Shown piece after piece: positions 32,400 to 44,399 of a DNA stretch of 64,000 nt. The DNA is taken from positions 24,941,939 to 25,005,938 of the forward strand of contig NC_063257.1 in NCBI RefSeq assembly GCF_019578655.1, given 5' to 3'. This DNA is from Ricinus communis. Its lineage: Eukaryota; Streptophyta; Magnoliopsida; Malpighiales; Euphorbiaceae. The notes beneath the pieces were generated by a model. That model was not told where the DNA came from. It saw only the letters and a list, made by a program, of their open reading frames with translations, and made no database searches. The translations under genes and the position numbers were made by a program. The first letter of the stretch is position 1, and each line of letters opens with the position of its first letter.

Positions 32400-34180
32400 A
32401 CAACACTAACAATTTCTAGAAAAGTTAATGTTTATGATATTTAAGTCCTTCCTTTTTAGGTAACCTTTTAGTTGCTACTAAGACATGGACTTTATAAGTG
32501 GATCAATTGCAATTTTAGCTGATGCAATTTTGTGCACAGAGATATCTCCTCTCTTAATAATCTCTTTAATATATGATACCACCATATGAGACCTTAGTTC
32601 ATTGGCCTGAGCTTTAGTCTTATTATTATCATAGTACAAAGATACTCTGGTTGACATAGTTCCAATTATAAAACAATCTTCTTAATCTAAACAACCTTTT
32701 TTTGTTGCATGTAATGCTACAATATATTCGGCTTCTATAATGAAGTCAATTCTAGTTTTCTGCTTGGTTCACAACTCCTTTATTGTAAACACATGTCTTT
32801 AGATAAATTGTCATCTTTATTTAATTGATAATCAAAGTCAACAACAGCCTCCCAAAATCAAGTTACGCACTCTATAAATCAAAACTAAATCCTTAGTCCT
32901 TCTCAAGTAATGATGTTTCTAATTGTTGTTCAGTATCTTCTCCAGGATTAAACTGATGAATGCTAGAAAAACTAACAACATAGGCAATATATGACTTTTA
33001 CACAACATAACATATATTAAACTCGCAATAGCTGAAACATATGAAACTTTTGCTGCTCTTCTTTTTTCAAGTCTTTGGAGACATCCCTCTAGATTGACGA
33101 ATACGATGCGTAATCTGTAAAATTCCTTTCTTAGAGTCAAGTATGTTGAACTTCTTTAACATTTTTTCCAAGTGTAGACTTTGGGATAATCTATAATCTT
33201 TTTTGCTCTATCCTTATATACGAACTCTAAGAATATAAGTTGCTTTTCCCGAATCTTTAATGGAGAATGTACTAGACAACTAAATTTTAATTGACGTGAT
33301 TACGTTAATGTCATGGCAGATTAATAAAAAATCATATATATGCAAAACCAGAAAAGTGATTGCACTCCCACTAGTCTTCTTGTAAACATAAGGCTCGTCT
33401 TTATTCTTAATGAAGTTAAATAATTTTATTCTTCATTAAAGAATGATTCCATTTTAGCTTGTTGAAGACCATAAATAGATTTCTTAAGCTAGCACACCTT
33501 ATGAGACCTACCCTTTGACTCAAAAGCTTTTAGAGTATATATATATAACACTGATATCCATCTGTCATACCTCATAATCATAATGTGTAGTAATGACTAA
33601 TGTAAGTCTAATGAATTTCAATATGTTGCCTTTAACGATACCCTTTCACTACTATCCTAGCTTTAAAGCTTTCAACCTTCCTATCTAGACTAATCTTTCT
33701 CTTTTATACCCATTTATTTATAGTACGTATTGTACCTTCAGGTGGGTCGGCTAGTTCCAAAAGTTTATTGAGATAAATGAATCCATTTTTGAATTCATGG
33801 CCTCTAGCCATTTTAAAGAGGATATATCTAATATAGCTTTCTCAAAGGTAGTAGGGTCATATGAATGACAATTTACTGCATAAGCAACTGTTGCATGGTC
33901 TGATACAAAGACTTTTTAATCTCTATGGTGCTAGAGATACTCTACTAAACTTACATGGTACTTATGTTATGACTGGATCAGTAGACATTGGATTATCATT
34001 AAGCAAATGTGTCTCAGCTTGTTCAGTTTTTTGTTCACTTGATATTTCATTAAGTACTACTTTTATCCTTATGTCTCCATCTTTGAACAAACTCTGTTAC
34101 ATGAGAGATGGCATCTCCATTGAAAACAACAGTTTTTTCATCATGTAGATATAAGTAATATCCAATAGTTTTCTTTGGAT
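32400..34180 (-). pseudogene. Ty1/copia pol relic: RNase H, RT and end of integrase
   Basis: Read from high to low coordinate: an integrase C-terminal region with YFKGRFVGYPKKTIGYYLY; RT start 'KWVYK'-like and SIYGLQQA (about 33460); RT end EKRRAAKVSYVSAIASLIYVMLC (33000); RNase H 'EAEYI..', AQANELRSH and IKRGDISVHKIASA..IDPL (32460-32640). All three readings contain stops. This is a Ty1/copia order (integrase before RT) on the minus strand. It belongs with 34181-35877, 41242-41599 and 48813-50110. Confidence 0.75.
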
Positions 34181-35877
34181 ATCCAACAAACCTACCTTTA
34201 AAATATCTTTCTTTCAGTTTATCTATTTTAAGGTTATTGATATAAGCCCAACAACCTCAAATCATAATGTTCTTAAGACTTGGAGTCCTACTATCCACAT
34301 CTCTTATAGAGTAATAAGAACAACTTTAAAAGGAACCATGTTAAGAATATATAAGTTGCTTCTAAAGCATAGCCCTAAAATCAAGTAGGGAGGTTATTAT
34401 AGCTCATTATGGATGGTACTTTGTCCAAAAGTTGAGGTTCCTCCTTTCAAAAACACCATTTCTAAGAGGTTTCAATTATTAAATTATTCCTTATTTCTTA
34501 AGAAATTCATTAAAATCAATACTCAAGTATTCTCCTCTTCGACATGATTTAAGAATTTGATACTTTTCCTATTTTTCTACTTCTATCTTGAATTCTTTTA
34601 AATTTTTAAAATATTCCTACTTGTACTTCATTAGCTACACATAAACATGTTATAAGCAATCATCAGTAAAAGTAATAAAGTAGAAATATCTCATCTAGCC
34701 ATTGTATTAAATACCCATATACAATTACTATATATAAGATCTAATATTTTTGTAGCCCTTTCTTTTTATCCAACAAAAGGAGTCCTGATCGGATATCCAA
34801 CAAACCTATCTTTAAAATATCATTTTTCCAGTTTTTCTATTTTAAGGTTATTGATATAAGCCCAACAACCCCAAATCATAATGTTCTTAAGACTTGGAGT
34901 CCTACTATCACATCTATTATAGAGTAATAGGAACAACTTTAAAAGGAACCATGTTAAAAATATATAAGTTGCTTCTAAAGCATAGCCCTAAAATGAAGTA
35001 GGGAGGTTACTCTAGCTCATTATGGATGGTATTTTGTCCAAAAATTGAGGTTCCTCCTTTAAAAAGCACCATTTAACTATGGTGTTCCTAGAGGTTTCAA
35101 TTATTAAATTATTCCTTGTTTCTTAAGGAATTCACTAAAATTAGTACTCAAGTATTCTCCTCCTCGAAATGATTTAAGAATTTGATACTTTTCCTATTTT
35201 TCTACTTCTATCTTGAATTCTTTTAAATTTCTGAAATATTCCTACTTGTACTTCATTAGCTACACATAAACATGTCATGAGCAATCATCAGTAAAGGTTA
35301 TAAAGTAGAAATATCTCATCTAGCCATTGTACTAAATACCCACATGCATTACTATATATAAGATCTACTATATCTGTAGCCCTTTCTTTTTATCCAACAA
35401 AAGGAGTCTTGATTGAATATCCAACAAACCTACCTTTAAAATATCTTTCTTCCAGTTTGTCTATTTTAAGGTTATTGATATAAGCCAACAACTCCAAATC
35501 ATAATGTTCTTAAGACTTGGAGTCCTACAATCCACGTCTCTTATAGAGTAATAGGGACAACTTTAAAAGGAACCATGTTAAGAATATATAAGTTGCTTCT
35601 AAAGCATAGCCCTAAAATAAAGTAGCGAGGTTACTGTAGCTCATTATGGATGGTACTTTGTCCAAAAATCAAGGTTCCTCCTATCAAAAACACCATTTAA
35701 CTACGGTGTTCCTAGAGGTTTCAATTATTAAATTATTCATTGTTTCTTAAGGAATTCACTAAAATCAGTACTCAAGTATTCTCCCCTTCAACATGATTTA
35801 AGAATTTGATACTTTTCCTATTTTTCCACTTCTATCTTGAATTGTTTTACATTCTTAAAATATTCCTACTTGTACTT
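34181..35877 (-). repeat. Tandem copies 1-3 of a copia integrase segment
   Basis: Units of about 614-624 bp begin (plus strand) ATCCAACAAACCTACC at 34181, 34795 and 35419, and a fourth at 41412 beyond element D. Each unit encodes the same integrase stretch on the minus strand, including 'NHVEE.NT', 'LCFRSNLYILNMVPFKVVL' and 'MWIVGLQVLRTL.FEVVGL'. Unit 3 is split by element D (it resumes at 41242) and unit 4 is split by element E (it resumes at 48818). The units are similar but carry separate point changes. Confidence 0.85.
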
Positions 35878-36676
35878 TAATGTGTGTAGAATACACACAT
35901 CAAAATGGGATTTTTAAGGCTGATTTTATGTACATTTGGATGTGAATTGGTCCCAACACTCACCCTATGCGTTTGTTTGTATACTTTAGGTCCAAAAGAA
36001 GTCAAAGAGTGATAAAGGGAAGAATTGGAGCAGAATTGGATGTCAAAGTGGCCGAAACAAGTCAAGTTCGTGCATCCCTAATCTGAACATGGGCATGTTG
36101 GTTTTAACACTGGCCGTGTTCCCAACACGGGCACCAAAACGGCCGTGTTGGGTGCATTTGACAACAAGAAAAAGATGCATTAAGGAGCACGACCACAGAG
36201 AGTAACACGGGCATCATTAAGAATTAACAAAGCTTAATAGAGGCGGATTAAAGCTTAATGCTAATTTAAGAAGCAATCGTTAGAAAGAGATTCCAACTTT
36301 AAGTTATTAAGTTTAGGAATTCAATTATCTCGAGAGAGAAACCGAATTCAGTTAAGAATTCATCCACGGGTAGCATAATTAGAGTCATTAATCCTTTATC
36401 TTTTGTTTGATTGCCAACTAGTTTAGGTTCCCTTTAGGTTTGCTTTCTTGTCTGGGTTATTTCATTTATCCATTTACTCCTGCATCTCCCTTAGAACTTA
36501 GCTTGTAGCTAATAGTTAGTTTAGAAATTATTCATCATTCTTTTTAGGTTAATATAACAAAGAACAAAGAAGTAACTCTGGGCTTTCACTTTCCCGAGGA
36601 ATACGACCTTGATACTCGCCATTAATGCTAGACTGCATCGATAGGTACACTGCCTTAGCACAATTAGCAACCATCA
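35878..36676 (+). repeat. Element D 5' LTR, internally deleted
   Basis: It starts TAATGTGTGTAGAATACACA (TG to TA at the very end). The palindromic cluster begins at about 36087 and breaks at 36213, where 'acacgggcatca' joins 'ttaagaattaac' from the downstream part of the LTR. It ends AGCAACCATCA, 799 bp in total. Confidence 0.9.
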
Positions 36677-36682
36677 AGTTTT

Positions 36683-36700
36683 TGGCGCCGTTGCCGGGGA
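36683..36700 (+). promoter_or_regulatory. Primer-binding site of element D, perfect tRNA-Asp match
   Basis: TGGCGCCGTTGCCGGGGA, complementary to the 18 3'-terminal bases of plant tRNA-Asp as I know it (ending CGGCAACGGCGCCA). It lies six bases after the LTR (AGTTTT). Confidence 0.88.
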
Positions 36701-36834
36701 ATGTTTGAAAACTAGAGTGAAATTTGCTATTTGTTAATTTAGCAATTCTTTTTATTTTTATTTATTTCTATTTTGTTTGTACATATTTATTTAGTTAAGT
36801 TTATGATTGAGGTAGTGGATGATAAGGAGGTTCA

Positions 36835-38004
36835 ATGCTAAACTCTTTGTATGACACGTTGGAAAATGAGATCAGGAACCAAAAGAGTGCTAAAAATTGG
36901 GATACCCGTGCATCTTTAGAAGCTCGAGTGGAATTATTTTGCAGGGCTACTGATCAACTCTCCACTGCTATCCTTTCATCTCAAGTTTTTTTTGAATTTT
37001 GTTATGGTTTACGTTTGAGTAATGATTGTCCATTATGCAGTGATTTTACTCATTGTTCTTATAACTGTGAACAGGTGAATTATACGGGAAGTTGGCCAAA
37101 TGACTCGTATGGAAGCACCTATAATCAAGAGTGGAGCACTCATTCACCCTTTGGGTGGAGCTTAGATGGCCAAGAACCACTAGGATCTCAACAACTACAT
37201 TAGCAGCCTAATCTTGCACCTTCAACTCAAGATAAAGAGTTAGTGTCAGAGGAGCTGATAATGAGGTTCTTTACAAGTCTTGAGGATAGATTCCAACAAA
37301 CAGAAAGGATACTTGAAGGTCAACAAGCCTCGATTGAGAATATAGAGCATCAAGTAGGCTTGATCTTCAAGTTACTAGCTGAAGAGCAATTGGGAACTCC
37401 ATCAAACACTACTGAATCCGAGGAACATTTGAGCGCCATCACTTTACGTTCAGGTGAGAATTTTTCTATTTTATCTACTATGTTTGACGATGATGCTTAT
37501 GTGCAAGACGACTCTTTGAAGATGGAGATAGAACCAGAAAAAGAAGAGGCAAACATGATTCCTCTGAAAGACTACCAACAGGAACGTACAGTTGATGATG
37601 TTGAGTTGTAGTTAGAGGAATTTTTGGCAGATTTTCCACAAGTCCTTTCGATGATGGAAGATGAGCACGAGTTATCCAATGAAGAAGTCTTGGAGGAGCT
37701 CGAGTTTCTTCTAGCAAGTGAACCAAGCCAAGGACTGGAGAAAACCATCAACATTCCTGAAGAAATTGCCCAACCGTCAATCCTTCCAATTGGTGAAACT
37801 CTGGCTTTCAAATTGGAAGAGCCCCTAGAGCATCATAACTACGTGCAAATATATGAGGAGCGAGTTTTGCCCATCATACTGGCATCTTGCTTGACCGTCG
37901 GGAAGAGGAATTTGACGATTAGTCCTCTAAGCGGATACTTGAAGCCATTTGCTTGGAAGAAGGATGGATGGTCATCAATCCCCACCGTTTGCTTTTCATC
38001 ATGA
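36835..38004 (+). pseudogene. Element D ORF1: gag C-terminal/linker fusion, two in-frame stops
   Basis: All in one frame: MLNSLYDTLENEIRNQKSA; CPLCSDFTHCSYNC; STYNQEWSTHSPFGW; TAG at 37201; the helical EELIMRFFTSLEDRFQQTER; AITLRSGENFS; the acidic linker; TAG at 37609; LSNEEVLEELEFLL; ending near 38004. Element A has CAG/other sense codons at these stops and different breaks of its own, so the ancestral ORF was open through both. The length is about 390 codons with no protease or polymerase motif. The frame is otherwise intact over 1.1 kb, which suggests it was used. Confidence 0.78.
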
Positions 38005-39659
38005 GTCCAGCTAAGAAGACTCATTACATCAAAAAGAAGCGCTTTTGGGAGGCACCCCAATTTTTATCTTTAATTTCTAATATTTTAACCTTTTGTTTTG
38101 AAATTTTTTATTATTTTTAGTTTTCATATTTTATTTAGTTTTTATTTCAGTTTCGATTTTAATTCTTTATTTTATTATTTGCAGCCACTCCTCTACCACA
38201 GACTAGCCAGCACCCTTATATCCCTGATGATGCACCTCTTTTCACTCCGAAGCCATACTCAGGGCAGTATTAGTTCTTTTTCCTTTTTCATTTCTTATAT
38301 TGTTTTTTTTTTACACTAGGGATAGTGTGTCCTTCAAGTGTGGGGTGGGTGATATTTATTCCATCTCAGTTATTTGTTTATTCTTTGTGCAATTTTTTGT
38401 AAAATTTTGAAAATTTTTCACTTAGTTTTGATGCTCTTACTGTTGACTTAATTTGGAATTCCTGTTTATGTCCATGTGATCGGGTAAAACCGATAGTGTT
38501 GAGTCTTGTGAAAGAATGTAAGCTATTTAGTTTGAGTTATGCAGTAAGTTGCTTTGGTTTATTTAATTCTATTTTGATAATTTTTATTTGGAACCTACTC
38601 AAAAAGCACACTTGTGAGAAATTGAGCCTCAATTGTAAGCATACACTCTATATGCTTTTATTTAATTCTTGTTGAGAGTGCCAATTACTGTCTTTACTTT
38701 TAGAACTTGCTCGGTAATGCTTATGAGGGCCACAAGGAGAGTTTAGCACTTTAGTATGACAGAGGCACTTAAGTTTTTCATTCTAGCCAAATAGCCTTAA
38801 TTCGTTTATTGATTCTGTAGATAACCCCCTCTTTCACCATTTTTTATCATATTTCATTACCACTTAGTTTTATTCTGCTTTGGGTTATGATTTTGCACAT
38901 GAGTTATTTTTATTAGGAATTTTTATCTAGGGAATAGCGTTGGAATCTTGTAGCGGCTTCCTTCAATCTAAAAGAAATTCACTCTATTATGTGAATGTTC
39001 TTCCCTTATGAAAAAAAAAGAAGAAAAAAAATAATAAGAAGAATAAGAGGAAAGGGTGATGAAAAGAAAGAAAGTAAGTGAGCTAATTGTTTAATTGCTT
39101 TTCGAAGTTTACATTTTGACTTGATTCCTATTTCCCACCTTGGACTATTGTCCATTGTTTACCCCTTGTGATTATTGTGACTTGTGTGCAGGTCATTTAT
39201 CTCATTGCAGAACACCATAGGTTCAACTCTGACCAAATTTACCTACCCTTACCTAATCCCCATTACAACCCTTATAAAGACCTCTGGATATGGTTGTTGA
39301 CTCTCCATAAGTGGTAGGAGTAGGATTTAAGAGCAAGCATATAGTAAGTAAGGCAGTATTTGATGTATTGAGCAATTTAACACTATTCTTTAAACACTTT
39401 GAGTGACTTAGAGTGAATCTTGTGAGGAGTTGGTTCTGAATAATTTTGTTGAGATAGTATTTTGTGAATCAATAGCATCTTGGTTGTGATGATTGAATTG
39501 ATTGGTTCGTTTCTTTTTTCTTGACTTATGCTTGTTAAGGATATGTGCAGGAGCTCTCTAGCTTGTCTATCAGTTTAAGTGTTGTTCCTTAGTGGTTTAT
39601 TTTCCTTATTTTACTTTTGATTGCTTGAGGACAAGCAATGAGCTAAGTGTGGGGTTATT
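38005..39659 (+). other. Element D 3' region: ORF3 stub and two hairpin-PPT modules
   Basis: A deletion junction near 38185 joins post-ORF1 AT-rich sequence to the last codons of ORF3 (about 38185-38272). Module 1: ACACT-agggat-AGTGT (38313-38328) and AAGTGTGGGGTG (38336-38347). Module 2: TTGCTTG-AGGA-CAAGCAA (39621-39638) and AAGTGTGGGG (39645-39654), then TTATT and the LTR. The palindromic array, TATA and intron present in A are missing. Confidence 0.75.
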
Positions 39660-41233
39660 TGATAAGGCTAATTTTATGTACATTTGGATGTGAATTGGTC
39701 CCAACACTCACTCTATGCATTTGTTTGTGTACTTTAGGTCCAAAAGAAGTCAAAGAGTGATAAAGAGAATAATTGGAGCAGAATTGGACGTCAAAGTGGC
39801 CGAAACAAGTCAAGTTCATGCATCCCTAATCTGAACATGGGCATGTTGGTTTTAACGGCCGTGTTGGGTGCATTTGACAACGGCCGTGTTGGGTGCATTT
39901 GACAACGGCCGTATTGGGTGCATTTGACAATAGGAAAAAGATGTATTAAGGAGCACGACCACAGAGAGTAACACGGGCATCAACACCAGGCCGTGTTCCT
40001 AACACGGGCATCAGCACCAGGCCGTGTTCCCAACAGGGGCATCAACACCAGGCCGTGTTCCTAACAGGGGCATCAACACCAGGCCGTGTTCCCAACAGGG
40101 GCATCAACACTAGGCCGTGTTCCCAACAGGGGCATCAACACTAGGCCGTGTTCCCAACAGGGGCATCAACATGGCCATGTTCGCGGCAGCTGGGCGAATT
40201 AATTAAAAGAAAGAAAAGAAGGAAACGCAAAAGAACGGGGGAGAACGTCCCAAAACCCTAATTTTTCTCTCTCTAAGGGTTTTTTGAGCTAGAACCAAAG
40301 AAAAAGGAGACTTGGACCAAGGTTTTAATTGGATTCCCGTCAAAGATTGAAGATTGAGCGAGGTTTGATGATTGGTTTCAATTTGAGCAAGAGGAAAAAG
40401 AATCGATTCAATTCAAGCAAGAGGAATTGGGGCTGTTTACTCTTATCCAAGGTTGTAATCGGGTTTCTCTACCTTTACTCATTGTTGTAATTGAATTCTT
40501 GTGGGTTTTGATAATGAACATGTTTAGCTAGATTGATTAAACCCATTGGGATTTCTTTACTATGTTGGCTTAATGTTATATTGTTGGATTGTTTGAGTTA
40601 GTTTTGTATTCTTCTTGCTTTCAGTATTAATAAGATAATGCATTATTCATGAGACGTTATGAATTGTGGTGTTTAGATTGCTTTATGTGATTGAGAAGTC
40701 CATTTAGCAATTGAAATTTTGAATAGCAAGAACTGGTTAATAATCACTTAGAGATAAGGATAATTAACTAGCCGGATTAAGAATTAACAAAGCTTAATAG
40801 AGGCAGATTAAAGCTTAATGCTAATTTAAGAATCAATCGTTAGGAAGAGATTCCAACTTTAGGTTATTAAGTTTAGGAATTCGGTTATCTCGAGAGAGAA
40901 ACCGAATTCAGTTAAGAATTCGTCCACGGATAGTATAATTAGAGTCATCAATCCTTTTGCTAACTAGTTTAGGTTCCCTTTGGGTTTGCTTTCTTGTCTG
41001 GGTTATTTCATTTATCCATTTACTCCTGCATCTCCCTTAGAACTTAGCTTGTAGCTATTAGTTAGTTTAGAAATTATTCATTATTCATTTTAGGTTAATA
41101 TAACAAAGAACAAAGGAGTAACTCTAGGCTTTTACTTTCCCGAGGAATACGACCTTGATACTCGCCATTAGTGCTATACTGCATCGATAGGTACACTGCC
41201 TTAGATTATAGCTAACACAATTAGCAACCATCA
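39660..41233 (+). repeat. Element D 3' LTR with minisatellite expansion
   Basis: It begins TGATAAGGCTAATTTTATG, a 36-bp loss compared with the family start. Three copies of a 25-bp unit beginning AACGGCCGTGTTGGG lie at about 39856-39930, and six copies plus a partial of a 31-bp unit (AACAGGGGCATCAACACC...) lie at about 39977-40165. The rest matches the A/C LTR, including AATTAATTAAAAGAA and AAACCCTAATTTTTCTCTC, ending AGCAACCATCA at 41233. Confidence 0.88.
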
Positions 41234-41241
41234 AGTTTTTG

Positions 41242-41599
41242 TACTTCATTAGCTACAGATAAACATCTCATGAGCAATCATCAGTAAAGGTTATAAAGTA
41301 GAAATATCTCATCTAGCCATTATACTAAATGCCCATATACATTACTATATATAAGATCTAATATATTTGTAGCACTTTCTTTCTATCCAACAAAAGGAGT
41401 CCTAATCTGATATCCAACAAACCTACCTTTAAAATATCTTTCTTCCGGTTTGTCTATTTTAAGGTTATTGATATAAGCCCAACAACCCCAAATCATAATG
41501 TTCTTAAGACTTGGGGTCCTACTATCCACATCTCTTAGAGAGTAATAGGAACAACTTTAAAAGAAACCATGTTAAAAATATATAAGTTGCTTCTGAAGC
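41242..41599 (-). pseudogene. Copia relic between elements D and E
   Basis: This is the end of tandem unit 3 and the start of unit 4 (from 41412) of the copia integrase segment, minus strand. It ends GAAGC, the target duplication of element E. Confidence 0.82.
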
Positions 41600-42888
41600 T
41601 GATGTGTCTTTTTTTAGTACTCGCAAGTGCACGAACCATTCCTATAGTAAGGGCAAGTTCACCACGAGGTCGATCTCTCAAGGAACTATGAGGCCACTTA
41701 ATTGTCAATACAAAATAATAAAAGTAAATCTAAACACTCTAAATCAGTATTTTGAGAGAATGATATTCATAAAGTAAAGTAACTAAACAATAAATAAATA
41801 TGCAATGCAATGCAAATGCAAATGCTTATGATCTAAAACTATATGCTAAAACAGTATTTAATCTAGCCATTTAGTTAGTAATCTTCTTGTTTTACTTTAA
41901 GCCTAGATCTAATGAATGAGATGGTGATGTGCCTTTTTCTCTAAGTCACTCAAGCTAATGATGTAACCTAGGTTTCTTATACCAACATAGATTAAAGTAA
42001 AGATGATGTTTCTAATACTTTTAAACCTAAAGATTTTCATAACAATTACTATTGCTAAATTAATATGATGGTTAACTAACAATAACAACTGAAATTAATA
42101 AAGATATGAAGGTAAAGAAATCATTCATTAAATAAATAAATAATAAGGTTCATACAAAAGTAAAAAGGACTAAACTAAACACTTATGAAAACTAGCCTAA
42201 CATATTTAACCCAATGATCATGGTATTAAATAGAAAGACATAAAAAAAGTAAAGTAAAAAGCTCCCTTTAGATCCAGAATTTCTTCAAGTAGGAAGAAGA
42301 TTGGTCCTCAGTCTCCACTTCTTGAAAAGCTCCTTAGATCCTAAAAGAACAATGAAAACTAAAACTAAAGTGTTTATGGAAAACTGTAGAGAATAATGGA
42401 GAGAATAATGGTGGCAGGTATAGAGAGCATGTAAGAGAAAACTCCCCTCCTTTCTTCCTTCCTCTTCCTCCCTTTTTAGGGTTTTACAGAGATTTATATA
42501 GAGGAGAGTCTTCGTCTAAATAAATCTCTCTAGAGATGAGTATACTAATATAAGTCTATCTAATAGATAAGACTTTAAGTATCTTAATCTCCACCAAATA
42601 CTATCTCATAAATAACTCTTAATATAAATCCTAATAATTATACAAAATGACTAAAATATCCCTTGGCCTTATAATTAGCATTCCATGCGTCTTAGTCTTG
42701 GGCCTTAACACGAATATGTCACATTAAACTTCTTTTAGCTCCATATTTTCCTCTTTTTGCTAAAATTCCTAAAAATAGACAATTAAGCTTAAGTGAGGTC
42801 AAAACACATATTTTCACCATTTTATATATAGAAATATATCATTAAAGCTTTAAACCCTTAAATATCTATACATAATTTGGACCGATCA
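41600..42888 (-). repeat. Element E 3' LTR
   Basis: 1,289 bp. On the plus strand it runs TGATGTGTCTTTTTTTAGTA to TTGGACCGATCA. Four bases separate it from the polypurine tract at 42893. It is nearly identical to 47570-48812 outside one indel. Confidence 0.9.
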
Positions 42889-42892
42889 AATA

Positions 42893-42928
42893 CCCCCACA
42901 CTTAAACTTTTACTTGTCTTCAAGTAAA
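42893..42928 (-). promoter_or_regulatory. Element E polypurine tract with upstream hairpin
   Basis: On the minus strand, TTTACTTG-AAGA-CAAGTAAA (42909-42928) is a perfect 8-bp stem, then four bases, TAAGTGTGGGGG (42893-42904), TATT and the LTR. The layout is the same as in A, B and D but with different stem bases. Confidence 0.75.
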
Positions 42929-44399
42929 TAGCAATTAAGAATTAGCTTTTGCAAAAATCATGAAAAACATCCCTACTCAGCTTAAAGATATTATTCAAAA
43001 GAATCTCACTAATGCAAAGATCATGTCAACCCAAGAACATTTGAGTCATAATAATTTTCTTTAAAAATATAAACTCAATCATTGTTAATCAAAAGACTCA
43101 GGCATCCAATCCTTCACACTTGTTTCACGACAAATAGTCTAACTCATCTTCAAAGGATACAACTATGATGCATAATCCAAATTATCATAACCCTATTCAA
43201 AAAGACAAAACCTTCATTCAAAAACAAGAGATCAATAGGCATTTATTACTTGCTTTTGAAGCTCTTATACTTTTTCTTTTCTTTTCTTTATACCCCTTGG
43301 ATTTTAATTTTTGATACTTGGGGTACTTCTTTCTTTCTTGAGATGTTATGCCTTTTTGTGCAAATACAAATATGGGTAATGAATGCACCTGGTTACTCAA
43401 CAAAACATACATCAAGATACTTTGCATACTCATAATCTTAATTGTCTTTTTACGCGAAAATCGACATTGGTCATGAAGATCCCCGGTTACTAAGCAACTA
43501 AAATTAGCGGAGTAGAGTTATTAAACTTAGAGCTTTAAACTTGCCCATATCATATCTCACAAACTTAGGCAAGCCAATTTAATAACAAAGAAATCATAAT
43601 CTAAATCATACACTTCTAATTATACCCATGTCGAATGTTGCTAAACTATTCATCATGTCCATATGCAAAAGATGAACACTTGATCGTTTAAGTGCAAATA
43701 ACTCATGAGTTCACATTTATATATGTTAAAAATTAACTCAAGAGTTCAAGAATCTTAATATAATAGCATTCTTTCATCGACTTTTATATAGAACAATAAG
43801 AAAAGGCTGAGTGGAAAAATTTAAAATTTTACAAAAGATTAACCAAAGTTGCTAATTCTCACGGCATATGACGTATAAAGTTTAATCGAAGAAATATTCT
43901 ATTTCCCTCCCCCACACTTAAATTTGACATTGTCCTCAATGTCATTGCATATAGAAAATAAAGAACAAAAAGAGAGAAAAAAGATAGAATACTCCCATGA
44001 AATTTTGCAATGCATAGTAAGCCATGAATTTGAATTCCAATCTCCACCATTCAAACCTTAGAAGCACACTTGAACACACATCATTGATAATTATAAAAGA
44101 AATAAAAGAAATAAAAATTTAAAAATAATAAATTATCCTAAATATACTAGAAATATTAAATCCTAAGATAATTAAAAGTCAGGTCCTAATAAATAAATAT
44201 AAATTCTAGAATAAAATTTAAAATAAAGTCCTAAATCAATGATATGACTATTTATATGGAGGAGATAGATATATATTTAATTTTAAAAGAGTGTATTTTA
44301 ACTAAAAATAATTTATAATTAATCCCAATTTTTTGGATTTAATTATTTTAATTTTTGCTCAATTTTTTTATTTTTTTATTTTTTTTTTATTTTTTTTGC
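42929..44399 (-). other. Element E 3' untranslated region
   Basis: Non-coding. It includes a second module at 43909-43943 (minus strand): GACATTG-AGGA-CAATGTC, a perfect 7-bp stem, five bases, then TAAGTGTGGGGG. The part next to the GC block (about 44340-44399) is a poly-T/A-rich run. Short ORFs here are not supported. Confidence 0.65.

Larger units (their letters stand above)
35878..41241 (+). mobile_element. Element D: non-autonomous Athila-type element, sister of A, rearranged
   Basis: D sits in copia unit 3 with the flank TGTACTT repeated on both sides (35871-35877 and about 41240-41246). Its 5' LTR has lost about 0.7 kb and its 3' LTR has lost its first 36 bp after TGAT, but gained minisatellite copies. 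The interior keeps a perfect PBS, the ORF1 fusion, a small piece of the ORF3 end, and both hairpin-PPT modules. The region from about 38100 to the ORF3 tail (38185) is deleted. After the LTR end CATCA (41233) come AGTTTT(TG), the bases that normally lie between LTR and PBS. Confidence 0.88.

Noticed and set aside
33861..34148. Plus-strand 95-codon ORF
   Set aside because: Antisense shadow of the minus-strand copia integrase/RT linker.
38150..38190. TTTGCAG before the ORF3 stub of D as a used splice acceptor, making the D deletion a retro-spliced RNA
   Set aside because: A spliced junction would have removed the pyrimidine tract and acceptor, but both are still present. A plain deletion fits.
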